From positions 186,001-250,000 of the forward strand of contig CAWKDW010000020.1 of the NCBI GenBank assembly GCA_963848475.1: a stretch of DNA of 64,000 nt, written 5' to 3'. Positions 29,058 to 40,112 of the stretch are shown here, piece by piece; position 1 is the stretch's first letter; the number at the start of each line of letters is the position of its first letter. The translations under genes and the position numbers were made by a program. Source of the DNA: Solirubrobacter sp963848475. GTDB taxonomy: Bacteria; Actinomycetota; Thermoleophilia; Solirubrobacterales; Solirubrobacteraceae. The notes beneath the pieces were generated by a model, which worked only from the letters and a program-made list of their open reading frames with translations, did not search any database and was not told where the DNA came from.

Positions 29058-30095
29058 ATGGACGAGAGAGTCACGATCAAAGAGCTGGCCAAAGCCAGCG
29101 GCGTGTCGGTCGGCACCGTTTCGCGGGCGCTGAACGGCTACACCGACGTGCGTCCCGAGACGCGCGAGCGGATCATCCGCCTCGCCCGCGAGCTCGACTA
29201 CACGCCGGGCGCCGCCGCTCGCTCGCTCGTCACCCAGCGCTCGCACGTCATCGGCGTGTTCATGGAGACGGGTGAGGGCCACCCCGACCTCCAGCACCCC
29301 TTCTTCCACGAGGTGCTCGGCGGGCTCAAGCAGCGCGTCGGCGCGGGTGGCTTCGACCTGCTGCTGTTCGCTTCCGAGAATCCCGGCGGCGGCTACGGCC
29401 CGCACTCCTATCTCAAGCGCGCGCGGCATCACAACGTGGACGCCTGCGCGCTGATCGGCCTTGAGCCCGACGACCCCGAGGTGCGCCGGCTCGCGCGCGC
29501 CGAGATCCCCTGCGTCGGCATCGACATGGCGCTCGAGGGTCCGTCGGTCGAGGTCGTCATGTCCGACAACGAAGGCGGCGCGGGCGCCGCCGTGGGCCAT
29601 TTGCACGAGCTCGGGCACCGCAGGATCGCGACCATCACGGGCATGATCGACTCGCGCCCGGGCGCCGATCGCCTGCGCGGCTATCGCGGCGCGATCCAGG
29701 CGCTCGGCCTGGCCTACCGCGACGACTACGTGGCCTACGGCGACTTCTATGCCGAGACCGGACGCGCCGCCACCGAGCGCCTGCTGGCGCTGGCCGAGCC
29801 GCCCACCGCGATCTTCGCCGCCTCGGACCTGATGGCCATCGGCGCCGTGCGCGCCGCGGCCGAGGCCGGGCTGCGCGTCCCCGAAGACCTCTCCGTCGTC
29901 GGCTTCGACGACATCCAGCTCTCCGCGCACGTCAATCCGCCCCTCACCACGATGCGCCAGGACAAGCTCGGCCTGGGCGCCGCCGCCGGCGACGCCCTGA
30001 TCGCGCGCGTCGCCGGCGCCACCGACCGTCCCGCCCTGCGGACCCTTCCGGTTGAACTTGTCGTCCGCGGCTCCACCGCCCCACCGGCGGCTTAG
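29058..30095 (+). CDS. LacI-family transcriptional regulator
   Basis: 345 residues, ATG at 29058. The N-terminal HTH and hinge are typical (VTIKELAKASGVSVGTVSRA, then a hinge ending SLVTQ). It is followed by a periplasmic-binding-like sensor with GVFMETG, SDNEGGA and VVGFDDIQLSAHVNPPLTT. Members repress sugar operons and release DNA on binding a sugar. The regulator is followed directly by the sugar ABC/beta-glucosidase operon, and both have matching operators. A beta-glucoside or its product is therefore the likely inducer (inference). Confidence 0.92.
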   Translation: MDERVTIKELAKASGVSVGTVSRALNGYTDVRPETRERIIRLARELDYTPGAAARSLVTQRSHVIGVFMETGEGHPDLQHPFFHEVLGGLKQRVGAGGFDLLLFASENPGGGYGPHSYLKRARHHNVDACALIGLEPDDPEVRRLARAEIPCVGIDMALEGPSVEVVMSDNEGGAGAAVGHLHELGHRRIATITGMIDSRPGADRLRGYRGAIQALGLAYRDDYVAYGDFYAETGRAATERLLALAEPPTAIFAASDLMAIGAVRAAAEAGLRVPEDLSVVGFDDIQLSAHVNPPLTTMRQDKLGLGAAAGDALIARVAGATDRPALRTLPVELVVRGSTAPPAA

Positions 30096-30142
30096 GGAGG
30101 TGACGATCAGCCCAGCGCCTCGGACGCCGTTCACATTTGCAC

Positions 30143-30156
30143 CAAAAACGTTTTTG
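30143..30156. promoter_or_regulatory. LacI-family operator 2, before the sugar operon
   Basis: A perfect 14-bp palindrome CAAAAACGTTTTTG, with the central CG typical of LacI-family sites, lies 27 bases before the GTG start of the binding-protein gene. It shares the CAAAA..TTTTTG core with operator 1. Confidence 0.85.
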
Positions 30157-30183
30157 TTCAATCTTTTCGAGGAGAGTAGATCC

Positions 30184-31567
30184 GTGCCCAAGAGGTTTGC
30201 GCTCGCCGCATCGGCGATCGCTCTCGTGCTGGCCCCCGCAGCCCTCGTGGCCTGCGGTGGCGACGACAACAGTGGTTCCAAGACAGCCGCGGTCGGCACA
30301 GCTGCCGCCGCCGATCAGCTCGAAAAGGGCGTCACCCTGACGCTCTGGACGATGCCGAACTCGCCCAAGCCGAAGGAGGACCTGCAGAAGATGGTCGAGC
30401 CCTTCACGGCCAAGACGGGCGTGAAGGTCGACGTGCAGGAGGTCGGCTGGGACGTCCAGTTCGACCGCATCCGCAACGCGGCCGTCTCCGGCGAAGGTCC
30501 CGACATCACGCAGGCCGGCACGACCCAGGTTCCGTTCTTCGCCGCGCTCGGCGGGTTCAGTGACCTGACCGACCGCGTCAACGACATCGGCGGCAAGTCC
30601 GCCTACGCCGACGGCATCTGGAACACGACCCAGGTCGAAGGTCAAGAGGGCACGTGGGCGATCCCGTGGTTCACCGAGGCTCGTTCGATCTACTACCGCA
30701 AGGACGTGCTCGAGAAGGCCGGCGTCGATCCGGCCACCGCGTTCAAGGACCTCGCCTCCTTCAAGGCCACGCTGCAGGCGATCAAGGACAAGGTGCCGGG
30801 CATCGAGCCCTTCGGCGCGCCGGGCAAGAAGGCCTACGACCTCGTCCATCAGGTGATGCCCTTCGTGTGGGACAACGGCGGAGCCGAGCTCTCCGACGAC
30901 GCCAAGACCTCGACGATCAACACCGCCCAGGCCCAGCAGGGCGTCGAGTTCATGGCCGGCCTGATCACCGCCGGACTGTTCGACAAGAGCATGCTCGAGC
31001 GCGACGGCACGCAGGTCGAGAACCAGTTCAAGGGCGGCAAGCTGGCGACGTGGATCGGTGGTCCGTGGGTGCTCGGCTCGATCGGCCGTCCCGAGGACGA
31101 CACCTGGAGCAAGGAGGCGCGCGAGAACGTCGGCGTCGCGCCGATGCCGCTCGGGCCTGAGGGCAAGGCGTATCACGTTCGTGGGCGGCTCGGACCTGAT
31201 GATCCTCAAGTCCAGCAAGCACCAGAACGAGGCCTGGGCGCTGGTCAAGTTCCTCTCCGGGGACCAGACCCAGAAGGACTACGCCGGCCTGCTCGGCATG
31301 TTCCCGTCACGGCTGGAGCCCCAGCAGCAGGTGGGCGACTCCAGCGAGAACCACAAGGCGTTCTTCGAGGCCATCCAGAGCGGGCGGACGTACGCGCCGA
31401 TCCCGCAGTGGGGCCAGATCGAGAACGCGTACAAGACGCGCTTCGGGAACATTCTCGACAGTGCGGCCGGCGTCGGCGACGGCTATAGCGAGGCGACCGT
31501 GAAGTCTCAGCTCGACGCAGCGGCGAAGGAGGCCGACGGGCTACTGGCCCAGTCGGCGACGGGGTAG
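30184..31567 (+). CDS. Sugar ABC transporter substrate-binding lipoprotein, one frameshift
   Basis: The start is GTG at 30184 with GAGGAGAG upstream. The signal peptide ends in a lipobox, LVACGG. The body is an extracellular solute-binding protein family 1 (MalE-like): LTLWTMPNSPKPKEDLQKMV, GPDITQAGTTQVPFFA, IPWFTEARSIYYRKDVLEKA and GGSDLMILKSSKHQNEAWAL. A single extra base near 31165 shifts the frame. The protein is otherwise complete at about 460 residues. It binds oligosaccharides outside the membrane and feeds the permeases that follow. The neighbouring GH1 enzyme suggests beta-linked disaccharides. Confidence 0.9.
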
Positions 31568-32589
31568 TGGCGTCGATCCTCCCCTCGACGCCGGAATCCC
31601 CGGATGCGATCCGCCCTCCCGCGCGTCACGCGCGGGAGGGCGGGACTCCCCGTCCGGGGCGCCCGCGTCGCTCCGTCTCGGCGGAGCGTTCCCGGAAGCG
31701 GTTCGCCTATTGGCTGATCGCACCTGCCGTCGCGTTCATGGTGCTCGTGCACCTGCTGCCGACCGCGGCGGGCTTCGTCCTCTCCTTCAAGCGCCTCAAC
31801 ACCTTCACCTTCAGCCGCCTCTTCGACGCTCCCTGGGCTGGGCTGGAGAACTACCGCGGGATCCTGTTCGACGACGCCAACCCCCTGCACGCCGGCTTCT
31901 TCGGCGCGGTGCAGAACACGGTGGTCTACACGTTCTGGACCGTCGGCCTGATCCTCGTCGGCGGACTCCTGATCGCGATGCTGCTCAACCGCGAGATGAA
32001 GGGCATGCGGCTCGTGCGCACGCTGATGCTGGCGCCGTGGATCGTGCCCAGCTTCGTCGTCGCGGTGCTCTTCCAGTTCATGTTCCAGAGCGACGTCGGG
32101 ATCGTCAACAAGATCCTGGTCGACTACACGCACGTCCTCGGCGAGCGCCCGATCTGGCTGCTCGGCTCCAACACGATGTGGGCGATCATCATCCCCAGCG
32201 TCTGGCGCGGGCTGCCGTTCGCGATGATCTTCTTCCTCGCGGGCCTCTCGGCGATCCCCTCCGAGCTGCACGAGGCGGCCGCGATCGACGGCGCCGGCCC
32301 GTTGCGCCGGTTCCGCTACATCACGCTGCCGCTGCTGCGCCCGCTGATCGCGGTCCAGTTGCTGTTCGGCGTCATCTACGCCGCGTACCAGTTCGCGATC
32401 CCGTACATCATGCTCGGGTCCAATCCGGGCCCCGACGCCGATCTGATGATGACCCTCATCTACCGGCAGTCGTTCTCCAACAACCTGTTCGGCTTCGGTG
32501 CCGCGGCGTCGACCCTGCTGATGCTCGCGATGGGCGTCTGGGTCCTGTTCTGGTACCGCCTCTTCAAGCGCGACCTGGAGGTCAAATGA
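31567..32589 (+). CDS. Sugar ABC transporter permease (MalF-type)
   Basis: 340 residues if translation starts at GTG 31567, overlapping the last base of the upstream stop. The first 40 codons are Pro/Arg-rich and encode a strong hairpin, so they may be a poorly conserved extension; no later ATG, GTG or TTG precedes the first membrane helix. Six transmembrane helices follow. The EAA loop (EAAAIDGAGPLRRFRYITLP) contacts the ATPase. It pairs with the next permease to form the channel. Confidence 0.88.
   Translation: MASILPSTPESPDAIRPPARHAREGGTPRPGRPRRSVSAERSRKRFAYWLIAPAVAFMVLVHLLPTAAGFVLSFKRLNTFTFSRLFDAPWAGLENYRGILFDDANPLHAGFFGAVQNTVVYTFWTVGLILVGGLLIAMLLNREMKGMRLVRTLMLAPWIVPSFVVAVLFQFMFQSDVGIVNKILVDYTHVLGERPIWLLGSNTMWAIIIPSVWRGLPFAMIFFLAGLSAIPSELHEAAAIDGAGPLRRFRYITLPLLRPLIAVQLLFGVIYAAYQFAIPYIMLGSNPGPDADLMMTLIYRQSFSNNLFGFGAAASTLLMLAMGVWVLFWYRLFKRDLEVK
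31597..31659. repeat. REP-like GC-rich hairpin at the binding-protein/permease junction
   Basis: The inner stem has perfect 15-bp arms (31611-31625 and 31629-31643) with a 3-base loop. An outer stem CCCCGGA (31598-31604) pairs with TCCGGGG (31653-31659). It resembles the element at 57319-57372. A stable structure here could protect the binding-protein mRNA and lower permease expression, as REP elements do between malE and malF in other bacteria (comparison, not proof). Confidence 0.75.
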
Positions 32590-33423
32590 GCTCCCGCCTC
32601 GTCAACCGAGGGTCTGGACGTGCTCACCTGGCTCGTCCTCGCCGTCATGCTCGCACCGATCGGCTGGCTGCTCGTCAGCTCGCTGCAGACCGACGGCCAG
32701 CTCTCGACCGGCGCCTACGACCTGCTGCATCCGACCTTCACGGCGTTCAGCCGGATGTGGCAGAGCGTCGACTTCGAGCGCTACCTCGTCAACAGCCTGA
32801 TCATCTGCACCGTCGCCGCGCTCGCGGCCACCGCGTTCGCCAGCTTCGCCGGCTACGCGCTCGCGCGCTACGAGTTCCGCGGCTCCGCCACGCTCTCGCT
32901 CGGCGTCGTCGGCACGCAGCTGATCCCCGGCAGCCTCTTCCTGCTGCCCGTCTTCATGGGCTTCATCTGGCTCAAGCAGCACACGCCGATCAGCCTCTTC
33001 GACACCCACCTCGGGATGATCCTCGTCTACACGGCGTTCTTCACGCCCGTGGCGATCTACTTCATGCGCTACTTCTTCGCCGCGATCCCACGCGACCTGG
33101 AAGAGGCCGCGATGGTCGACGGCTGCACCCGCTTCTCGGCCTTCCTGAAGGTCGTGCTCCCCGCCGCGGCCCCGGGCCTCGTGGCCACCTTCGTCTACGC
33201 CTTCCTGTTCGCGTGGGACGAGCTGCTGTTCGTCGCGTCGCTGACGCAGAACAACGCCGAGACGATCCCGATCGGCATCCGCAACTTCATCGGCAACTAC
33301 CAGGAAAGGACGGCCCAGCTGATGGCGGCCGGTGTGGTCTCGACCCTCCCCGTGCTCATCGCCTTCTTCGCGACGCAGCGCTGGCTCGTGAAGGGCATCA
33401 CCGCCGGGGCGGTGAAGGGATGA
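32586..33423 (+). CDS. Sugar ABC transporter permease (MalG-type), one frameshift
   Basis: ATG at 32586 overlaps the previous stop (ATGA) and reads MSSRLVNR. The frame then shifts near 32615 into VLTWLVLAVMLAPIGWLL, from which 267 residues continue. The alternative is an internal GTG start at 32620. Six helices, with the EAA loop EEAAMVDGCTRFSAFLKVVLP. It forms the inner-membrane channel with the MalF-type subunit. Confidence 0.88.
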
Positions 33424-34790
33424 CGGCCACCGCTCCCCGGCCGTCACCGCGATCTCGCGTCCGGGCTCGGAGCCGGCTTCCGCTTCGGCGCCGCGACCGC
33501 GTCCTACCAGATCGAGGGCGCCGCGCGCGAGGACGGGCGCGGCGAGTCGATCTGGGATCGCTTCAGCCACAAGCCCGGCGCCGTGATCAACGGCGACACC
33601 GGCGACGTCGCGTGCGATCACTACCACCGCTGGGCCGCCGACCTGGATCTGATGGTCGAGCTCGGGCTGGAGTCCTACCGCTTCTCGATCGCCTGGCCGC
33701 GCGTGCAGCCCGACGGCCGCGGGCCGTTGAACCCGCGCGGCGTCGCGTTCTACCGGCGGCTCGTCGAGGGGCTTCTGGAGCGCGGGATCGAGCCCGTCGC
33801 GACGCTCTATCACTGGGATCTTCCCCAGGCCCGCCAGGAGGCCGGCGGCTGGGCGATCCGCGACACCGCGGAGCGCTTCGCCGACTATGCCGGTGCGATG
33901 GCGACCGAGCTGGGCGACGTCGTCGAGGGCTGGATCACGCACAACGAGCCGTGGGTCGTGGCGATCCTCGGGCACGCCTACGGGCGCAAGGCGCCGGGGA
34001 TCCGTGACTGGCCGACGGCGCTGACCGTGGCGCACCACCTGCTGCTCTCGCACGGCCTTGCCGTCGACGCGCTGCGCGCGCAGGTCAAGGCGCCCGTCGG
34101 CATCACGCTGAATCTGAATCCGATGCGGCCCCTGACCGAGCAGGACACCGCGGCCGCGGCGCGGATGGACGCGCACCAGAACCGCTGGTTCCTGGACCCG
34201 GTGCTCCGCGGCACCTACCCGGCCGAGCTGCTCGCGCACTACGAGCGGACCTACGGGCCGCTGCCGCAGCTCAACCCCGAGGACATGGACGTGATCGCGC
34301 GCCCGCTCGACTTCCTCGGCGTCAACTACTACTCGCCGACGACGGTGCGCGAGTCCGTCGAGGCGCCGCTGCAGGCGGAGGCCGTCGCGCCGCGCGGGAA
34401 CACCACCGCGATGGGCTGGGCCGTCGACGCGACCGGCCTGCACGACCTGCTGCTGCGGTTGCGGGCCGACTACGGCGACCTCGAGATCTGGATCACCGAG
34501 AACGGCGCCGCCTTCGATGACGAGACGCTGGTGGACGGCGTCGTCGAGGATCCCTCGCGGGTCGCGTTCATCTCCGACCATCTGGACGCACTCCGGCGCG
34601 CCGTCGCCGACGGCGTCGACGTCCGCCGCTATCACGCCTGGTCGCTGCTGGACAACTTCGAATGGGAGCACGGCTACGACAAGCGGTTCGGGATCGTGCG
34701 CGTGGACTACGCCACGCAGGAGCGCATCCCGAAGCGCAGCGCGCTCTGGTACCGAGACCACATCCGCGCCACGCGGGGAGGAGCAGTCTG

Positions 34791-34791
<1 letters not shown>
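33420..34791 (+). CDS. Family 1 glycoside hydrolase (beta-glucosidase), one frameshift
   Basis: ATG 33420 overlaps the permease stop (ATGA). After a shift near 33465 the GH1 N-terminal signature continues as FRFGAATASYQIEGAA. The acid/base is in ITHNEPW (about 33937-33957) and the nucleophile in WITENGAAF (about 34489-34515). It ends YDKRFGIVRVDYATQ, typical of GH1. About 455 residues, with no signal peptide, so it cleaves imported beta-glycosides in the cytoplasm. Its position between the permeases and the ATPase ties the transporter to beta-glucosides such as cellobiose (inference). Confidence 0.92.
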
Positions 34792-35912
<1,121 letters not shown>

Positions 35913-35916
<4 letters not shown>

Positions 35917-37562
35917 TGGAGAAGCTGGTCGCAGGCCTCGCGCGTGGCGACGACGGCGATCGACTGTCCCGGGATGAGCTCCTGATCGTCGCGCGGGTAC
36001 CAGCGGCCGTCGAGGGCGAGCACCCGCAGCTCGTTGCCGTGATGGATGTCGCGGATCAGCTGCCGGGCGAGCGGCCAGCCCTCGGGGATCCGCGTCTCCA
36101 ACACGCGCAGCGGGACGTTCGAGAGCGAGAGCGGCTGGGCCGACACCCGGCCCAGCAGCGCCGCGCTGAACGCCGGCGCGGCGAGCGCGGAGACCGAGCG
36201 CGTGAGGTCGAGCTCGATGCCGCGATCCAGCCGCTCCGCGAGCCGCGGGTCGAAGATCCGCATCACGACCCGCGACGTCGGATTGTGCCGGCGCGCGGTC
36301 AGCGCGCACTCGAGGTTGACCAGGTCGTCGCTCGTGAGCGCCATCACCGCGCGCGCCCGGTCGATGTGCAAGCCCTCGAGCGTCCCGGGGGCGCGGCCGT
36401 CGGCGAAGATCACCGGGATCTCGAGCCGCCGGGCGAGCGCGATCCCGACCGCCTCCGGGTTGCGCTCGACGCCGATGCACGGCACGCCGAGCTCATGCAG
36501 CCCCTGCAGCACGCGCGCACCCGCCTTGCCCAGCCCGCACACGATCACGTGGTCGCGCCGCGGGCGCGGGAAGCGCCCGAGCGCGCGGTCGATCCGCTGG
36601 CTCACCAGCTGATCGGTGACGAACGCGAGCACCGACGCGAGCAGCACCGCGGAGATCGCCATCAGCCCGATGTCGAACAGCTTCAGCCAGTCGGGCGCCT
36701 CCAGCAGGTTCACGTCGCCGTAGCCGACGGTCGCCATCGTCGTCGCCGTGAAGTACATCGAGTCGACGACGTCGAGATGCTTGGAGAACGCGAACACCGC
36801 CGTGCCACAGCTGAAGACGACGAGGATGACCGCGATCAGCGCGTAGGCCCGCCCGGGGATGGTCGTGACCGCGGCGCGGGCCCGGTCACTCCACGACGAG
36901 CGCTTCCGACGCTGCGGCACACGCTGGAACTGCGCGACGCTCGCCGGCAGCGCCCCTCGCGCGCCGCTGACCACCGAAGCCCGATCGACCAGCCCGAGCA
37001 CGTGCCGGCCCAGTGCCTCGCGCGCCGGCAGCACCTCGGTCGGCGTCTCGACGTCACACAGCGCGACCACCAGCGCCGGGTCGTCCCGGTCGACCTCCGC
37101 GACCTCGAGGATCCGCCCGCCGACCGTCACCTCCTGGCCCTCGTTGCCCGACAGCGCGGCCTGGATCAACGCCGGGGCGGCGACCTCGATCTCCGACAGC
37201 ACGGTCCCGCGCGGACCCAGCATCGTCTCCACGCCCTCGGCCAGGTCCGCCGAGAACAGCCGCACGACGATCCGCAACTCCGCCAGCTCGTCGGCCAGCT
37301 GCAGCGCCGCGCTGAGGTTCGTCAGATCGTCCGGACCCAGGATCCCGACCGACCGCGCCTCGCCCACCCCGGCCGTGTCCCACGTCGCCGTCGCGCTCAC
37401 GTCCCCGATCACGACCCGCGCACCCGCAGCCGTCGCCGCCAGCGCCGCACGCGCATTCGCGGACGAGCAGATCGACACCGTCGGCACGCCGGCACCCGCG
37501 AGTTCCTCGCGCACGCGCACGGGAACCCCGTCGTCCCCGGCGATCAGCACAGGCCGCTCCAT
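35913..37562 (-). CDS. Two-TM potassium channel with RCK/TrkA domains
   Basis: 549 residues, ATG at 37562. An N-terminal Rossmann-like TrkA domain (residues 1-130; VLIAGDDGVPVRVREELA lacks the full GxGxxG) is followed by a linker. Next come two transmembrane helices around the selectivity filter TMATVGYGDVN (about residue 290). A second, canonical RCK NAD-binding domain (VIVCGLGKAGARVLQGL) and a TrkA-C tail follow. The family conducts K+ and is gated by nucleotides or ions bound to RCK domains. Having an RCK-like domain on both sides of the pore is less usual. Confidence 0.88.
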
Positions 37563-37647
37563 AGCGGCGCGATGCTGCCATCCGTCCGGGCCTCGCGGTG
37601 TGGACCATTGGTCCACAGCGAAACGTCGCTAAACTGGCCGCCGCCCC

Positions 37648-37729
37648 GGTGGGATTCCCGAGCGGTCAAAGGGGACGGGCTGTAAACCCGTTGGCTCAGC
37701 CTTCGAAGGTTCGAATCCTTCTCCCACCA
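37648..37729 (+). tRNA. tRNA-Tyr (anticodon GTA)
   Basis: 82 bases with a 7-bp acceptor stem (GGTGGGA/TCCCACC), discriminator A, anticodon stem ACGGG/CCCGT with loop CTGTAAA, a long class II variable arm (TGGCTCAGCC) and a T arm with GGTTCGAATCC. The 3' CCA is not encoded. It marks the left edge of an accessory region. Confidence 0.95.
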
Positions 37730-37735
37730 TCGCCT

Positions 37736-37756
37736 CCGTCAGCCGGCCGCTGACGG
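37736..37756 (+). terminator. Hairpin after tRNA-Tyr
   Basis: Perfect 8-bp arms CCGTCAGC/GCTGACGG with a 5-base loop lie 6 bases after the tRNA. A second hairpin, with arms 37776-37786 and 37795-37804 (one bulge), follows 20 bases later. Confidence 0.7.
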
Positions 37757-37804
37757 ACAAACCCGGACAGACCAGGGATTTTCCGCTCTAGAGCGCGGAA
37801 ATCC

Positions 37805-38228
37805 CCGGACATCCGCGGACGCGCGCTTTGCAGGTCTTTTCGACCCGTCCGTCCGCGCTAGGGGGAATAGGGGGACGGCGTCCGGCCGTTAAGGGGACAG
37901 AGACCCCGAGAAGCCTCCCGGACACGCGCGCCGACAGACGCGCCCACGGCAACATCCCAAGACCGCGCGCGTCCGGTCGCGTCGCGAAGCGCCGCGCGCG
38001 GGGCTGGCGCTGGCGCGAGGCGGCCCGTCGGCGCTCGCTGCGGCGTGCTCCGAGCCTGGGCGGGTTCGCCGACGCGGTCTGGCGTCGCTACTCAGAACTC
38101 AAGGACGACGCGTAGAACCCGCCTGCTGCTGCATGGAAGCAGTAGTAAGAGTTCTCCTTCTCGTCGAATTTCGTAACTTCGCTGCGTCGTGTGCCGGTCT
38201 AGGAATCAGGCGGAAGCGACAGCCGGCC
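37805..38228. other. Region without a supported gene
   Basis: About 420 bases downstream of the tRNA. The only open frame (37828-38115) is Arg-rich, begins at a TTG without a ribosome binding site and has no recognisable pattern, so I see no gene here. It may be the junction of an inserted element. Confidence 0.5.
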
Positions 38229-38606
38229 TCAGTCGATGATCTTCCAGAACGAATCCTTGCGGCTGATCTTGCCGTCGGTGAGCTCGAACAGATCACAGCC
38301 GCGAACCTCGATGGGCTCGCCCGTGTTCTGGGTGCCGCGAATCGTCCATTCCGAGACACCGCGGTCACCGCAGATCCAGTGGCGGTCATCTCCGTAGTGG
38401 ATGTCGGGGATCCCTTCCAGCCGCGACCGAATTCCTGCCCTGACCTGCTGCTTGCCAGTCAGGCGCGTTCCTCCCGGTGCGGGTCCGCGCGGCATGTCGA
38501 AGACGCAGTCGTCGGTGAAGAACGACATGATCGCGTCGATGTCGTGGGCGTTGAATGCGTCCAGGAACGCCTGCAGTGACGGCGTTGCCGCGTCGGTGCC
38601 GGCCAT
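38229..38606 (-). CDS. SnoaL/NTF2-like protein
   Basis: 125 residues, ATG at 38606. It has the NTF2-like cone pattern: an N-terminal helix LQAFLDAFNAHDIDAIMSFF, then DDCVFDMPRGPAPGGTRLTG, and beta strands ending GCDLFELTDGKISRKDSFWK. Such proteins act as small ketosteroid-isomerase-like enzymes or ligand binders. The putative catalytic acidic residue (YGDDRHW) is in place, but the substrate is unknown. Confidence 0.8.
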   Translation of the reverse strand: MAGTDAATPSLQAFLDAFNAHDIDAIMSFFTDDCVFDMPRGPAPGGTRLTGKQQVRAGIRSRLEGIPDIHYGDDRHWICGDRGVSEWTIRGTQNTGEPIEVRGCDLFELTDGKISRKDSFWKIID

Positions 38607-38747
38607 GTCTTCCTACTCCTCGTCGGGGAAGCTGAGCCTCTCGCAACGACGCGCTGCGGGCAAGCTTTCGGCGCGACCGCGCGAGCGGTGGTCTGGGGGT
38701 GCTCCGGTCACGGCCATCCGCTCGCTGCCTCCAGGCGAAAGGAGAAG

Positions 38748-39011
38748 TCACGCGCCGCGATCAAAGATCGGCCGCGCCCGCACCAGCACGTCTACGACCG
38801 CCGGCGATTGAGACTCAGGACGTCGGGTGAACCGAATGATCTCGATGTCGTTCACCATCGCGCGCAGCGCGTGGTCGTCCTCCTTACTTACGTCGGCAAG
38901 CTGATACGTGAGCCGCTCGAAGGCACGCCCAGCTTCCTCGATGCTGATGCCGTCCGCCTCCAGCCTTCGCCGGAGAGCCTCCAACTCATCGCGCAGCTCG
39001 GCGTCGCCCAT
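38748..39011 (-). CDS. Small hypothetical helical protein
   Basis: 87 residues from ATG 39011 (ATG 39020 is possible). The N-terminal half is a charged helix (ELRDELEALRRRLEADG) and the C-terminal half is beta-like (ALRAMVNDIEIIRFTRRPES). No family is recognised. It lies between the SnoaL-like and GNAT genes on the same strand. Confidence 0.5.
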   Translation of the reverse strand: MGDAELRDELEALRRRLEADGISIEEAGRAFERLTYQLADVSKEDDHALRAMVNDIEIIRFTRRPESQSPAVVDVLVRARPIFDRGA

Positions 39012-39072
39012 CGCGCGCATCCTGCCCGATTCGCTTCCGCGTTGAGGCAATAGCGGCACCGAGCGCCGTGGA

Positions 39073-39574
39073 CTACGACAGGCGCTTTCGCAGGTTCACA
39101 GACCGCTCGTCGTAACCCATCCGACGCGTCCAGAACGGGAATGACAGCGGACTCGCCCGATAGGTCGTCGCCTCGGCGAAGAGGGCGCCGTTCGCTAGAC
39201 CCCACGCTTCCGCCGCGTCCACGAGTTGAGCAGCGATGCCTTTCCGTCGATGAGCAGCGCTGGTAACGACGTAGTCGATTCGGACGCGGCGCCGGGTGAT
39301 GCCGGCGTCGATTTGTCGTGCGGCGTCCTCTGATGGTTGCGCCAAGGCCGCCCATAGGGCGCCAACGACTTGGCCTTCCGCCTCAGCGACGAGGGCGAGG
39401 ACATCCTCGACGGGGTCGCGCAGCTCGCGGTCGAGTTCGGCGGCCAGTCCTGCAAGGTCGGGCCGTTGAAAATGCTCAGGCGCGAGTTCCGCGTAATACG
39501 CGCCCCATTTCCTCGTGTAACGCAGCGAGCGCCGCCCCGTCGCCTGGATGCGCTCTACGAACCGAGACCGGCAC
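39073..39574 (-). CDS. GNAT-family N-acetyltransferase, one frameshift
   Basis: GTG at 39574 opens MPVSVRRAHPGDGAALAALH, the usual first strand and helix of GNAT enzymes. The frame shifts near 39505 into YYAELAPEHFQRPDL. The acetyl-CoA-binding region reads VTSAAHRRKGIAAQLVDAAE (Q/R-x-x-G-x-A/G), followed by ALFAEATTYR and the terminal WTRRMGYDERSVNLRKRL. About 165 residues. Substrate unknown. A longer frame to 39711 lacks a GNAT-like N-terminus and is not preferred. Confidence 0.75.
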
Positions 39575-39739
39575 GGCGCGAGTGTAGGCGCTCGCCGCTC
39601 CGAGGCAAAGGGAGCAGCGACGAGTCCGGCCAGAGTGACGCTTGTCGACGACGGAAGCGCGTATCCACGGTTCCGGCCACGGGGTCCTTCGCGACGCCGA
39701 GCGTTCCGCACGGCTCGGCTAGTAGGTTCGCCGTGATGA

Positions 39740-39979
39740 ATGTGCCGGCGAACGATCCGCGAGACCAGCTGGTCGGTCTTTCACTTCAGCCAGGCCAATC
39801 CCGAGGGGGACGGACAAGATGACGTGCCGGCCTTGCTGCGGCGAGTCGCGGACACGATCGAGGGACGTGGCGCAGTCGATGTCATGGACATCACCTTCGA
39901 GAAGGAGATCACGGCGGAGGGGCCGTGGCCATCGCTGACGGTCTATTACGACCGCCGCGACCAGCGGAGCAACGACTAG
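39740..39979 (+). CDS. Small hypothetical protein
   Basis: 79 residues from ATG 39740. An overlapping frame from GTG 39735 reads VMNVPANDPRDQLV and would join it through one base shift near 39775. The C-terminal half (VMDITFEKEITAEGPWPSLT and YYDRRD) is a beta hairpin pattern. Function is unknown. The gene ends in repeat copy A, whose stem acts as a plausible terminator. Confidence 0.5.
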   Translation: MCRRTIRETSWSVFHFSQANPEGDGQDDVPALLRRVADTIEGRGAVDVMDITFEKEITAEGPWPSLTVYYDRRDQRSND

Positions 39980-40049
39980 CACTTTCGGCGGGAACGCTGG
40001 CCGCCGCCGGTCCGCCGAAAGTGCTGTTTCTCGACGAAGTCGCGCTTTT
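39978..40049. repeat. Cassette-type repeat, copy A
   Basis: Perfect 14-bp arms (39978-39991 and 40012-40025) form a palindrome, extended on the right by CTCGACGAAGTCGCGCTTTT. It is related to copies at 40795 and 41818, which share CCGAA, then TTT, then TCGACG. It separates the 79-residue gene from vapBC. Confidence 0.65.
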
Positions 40050-40112
40050 GGGGCCCCATAACAGCAGCCACCGCGACGACTGCTCGTCGCGCAAGCGAAA
40101 CGGGCGGGGACG

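Noticed and set aside
32620..33423. MalG-type start at GTG 32620
   Set aside because: Possible, but the ATGA overlap at 32586 and the pattern of indels elsewhere favour the upstream start with one shift.
37648..37729. Site-specific integration at tRNA-Tyr with flanking repeats
   Set aside because: No duplicate of the tRNA 3' end and no integrase gene found in the window.
37828..38115. 95-residue plus-strand ORF after tRNA-Tyr
   Set aside because: TTG start, no ribosome site, Arg-rich and patternless.
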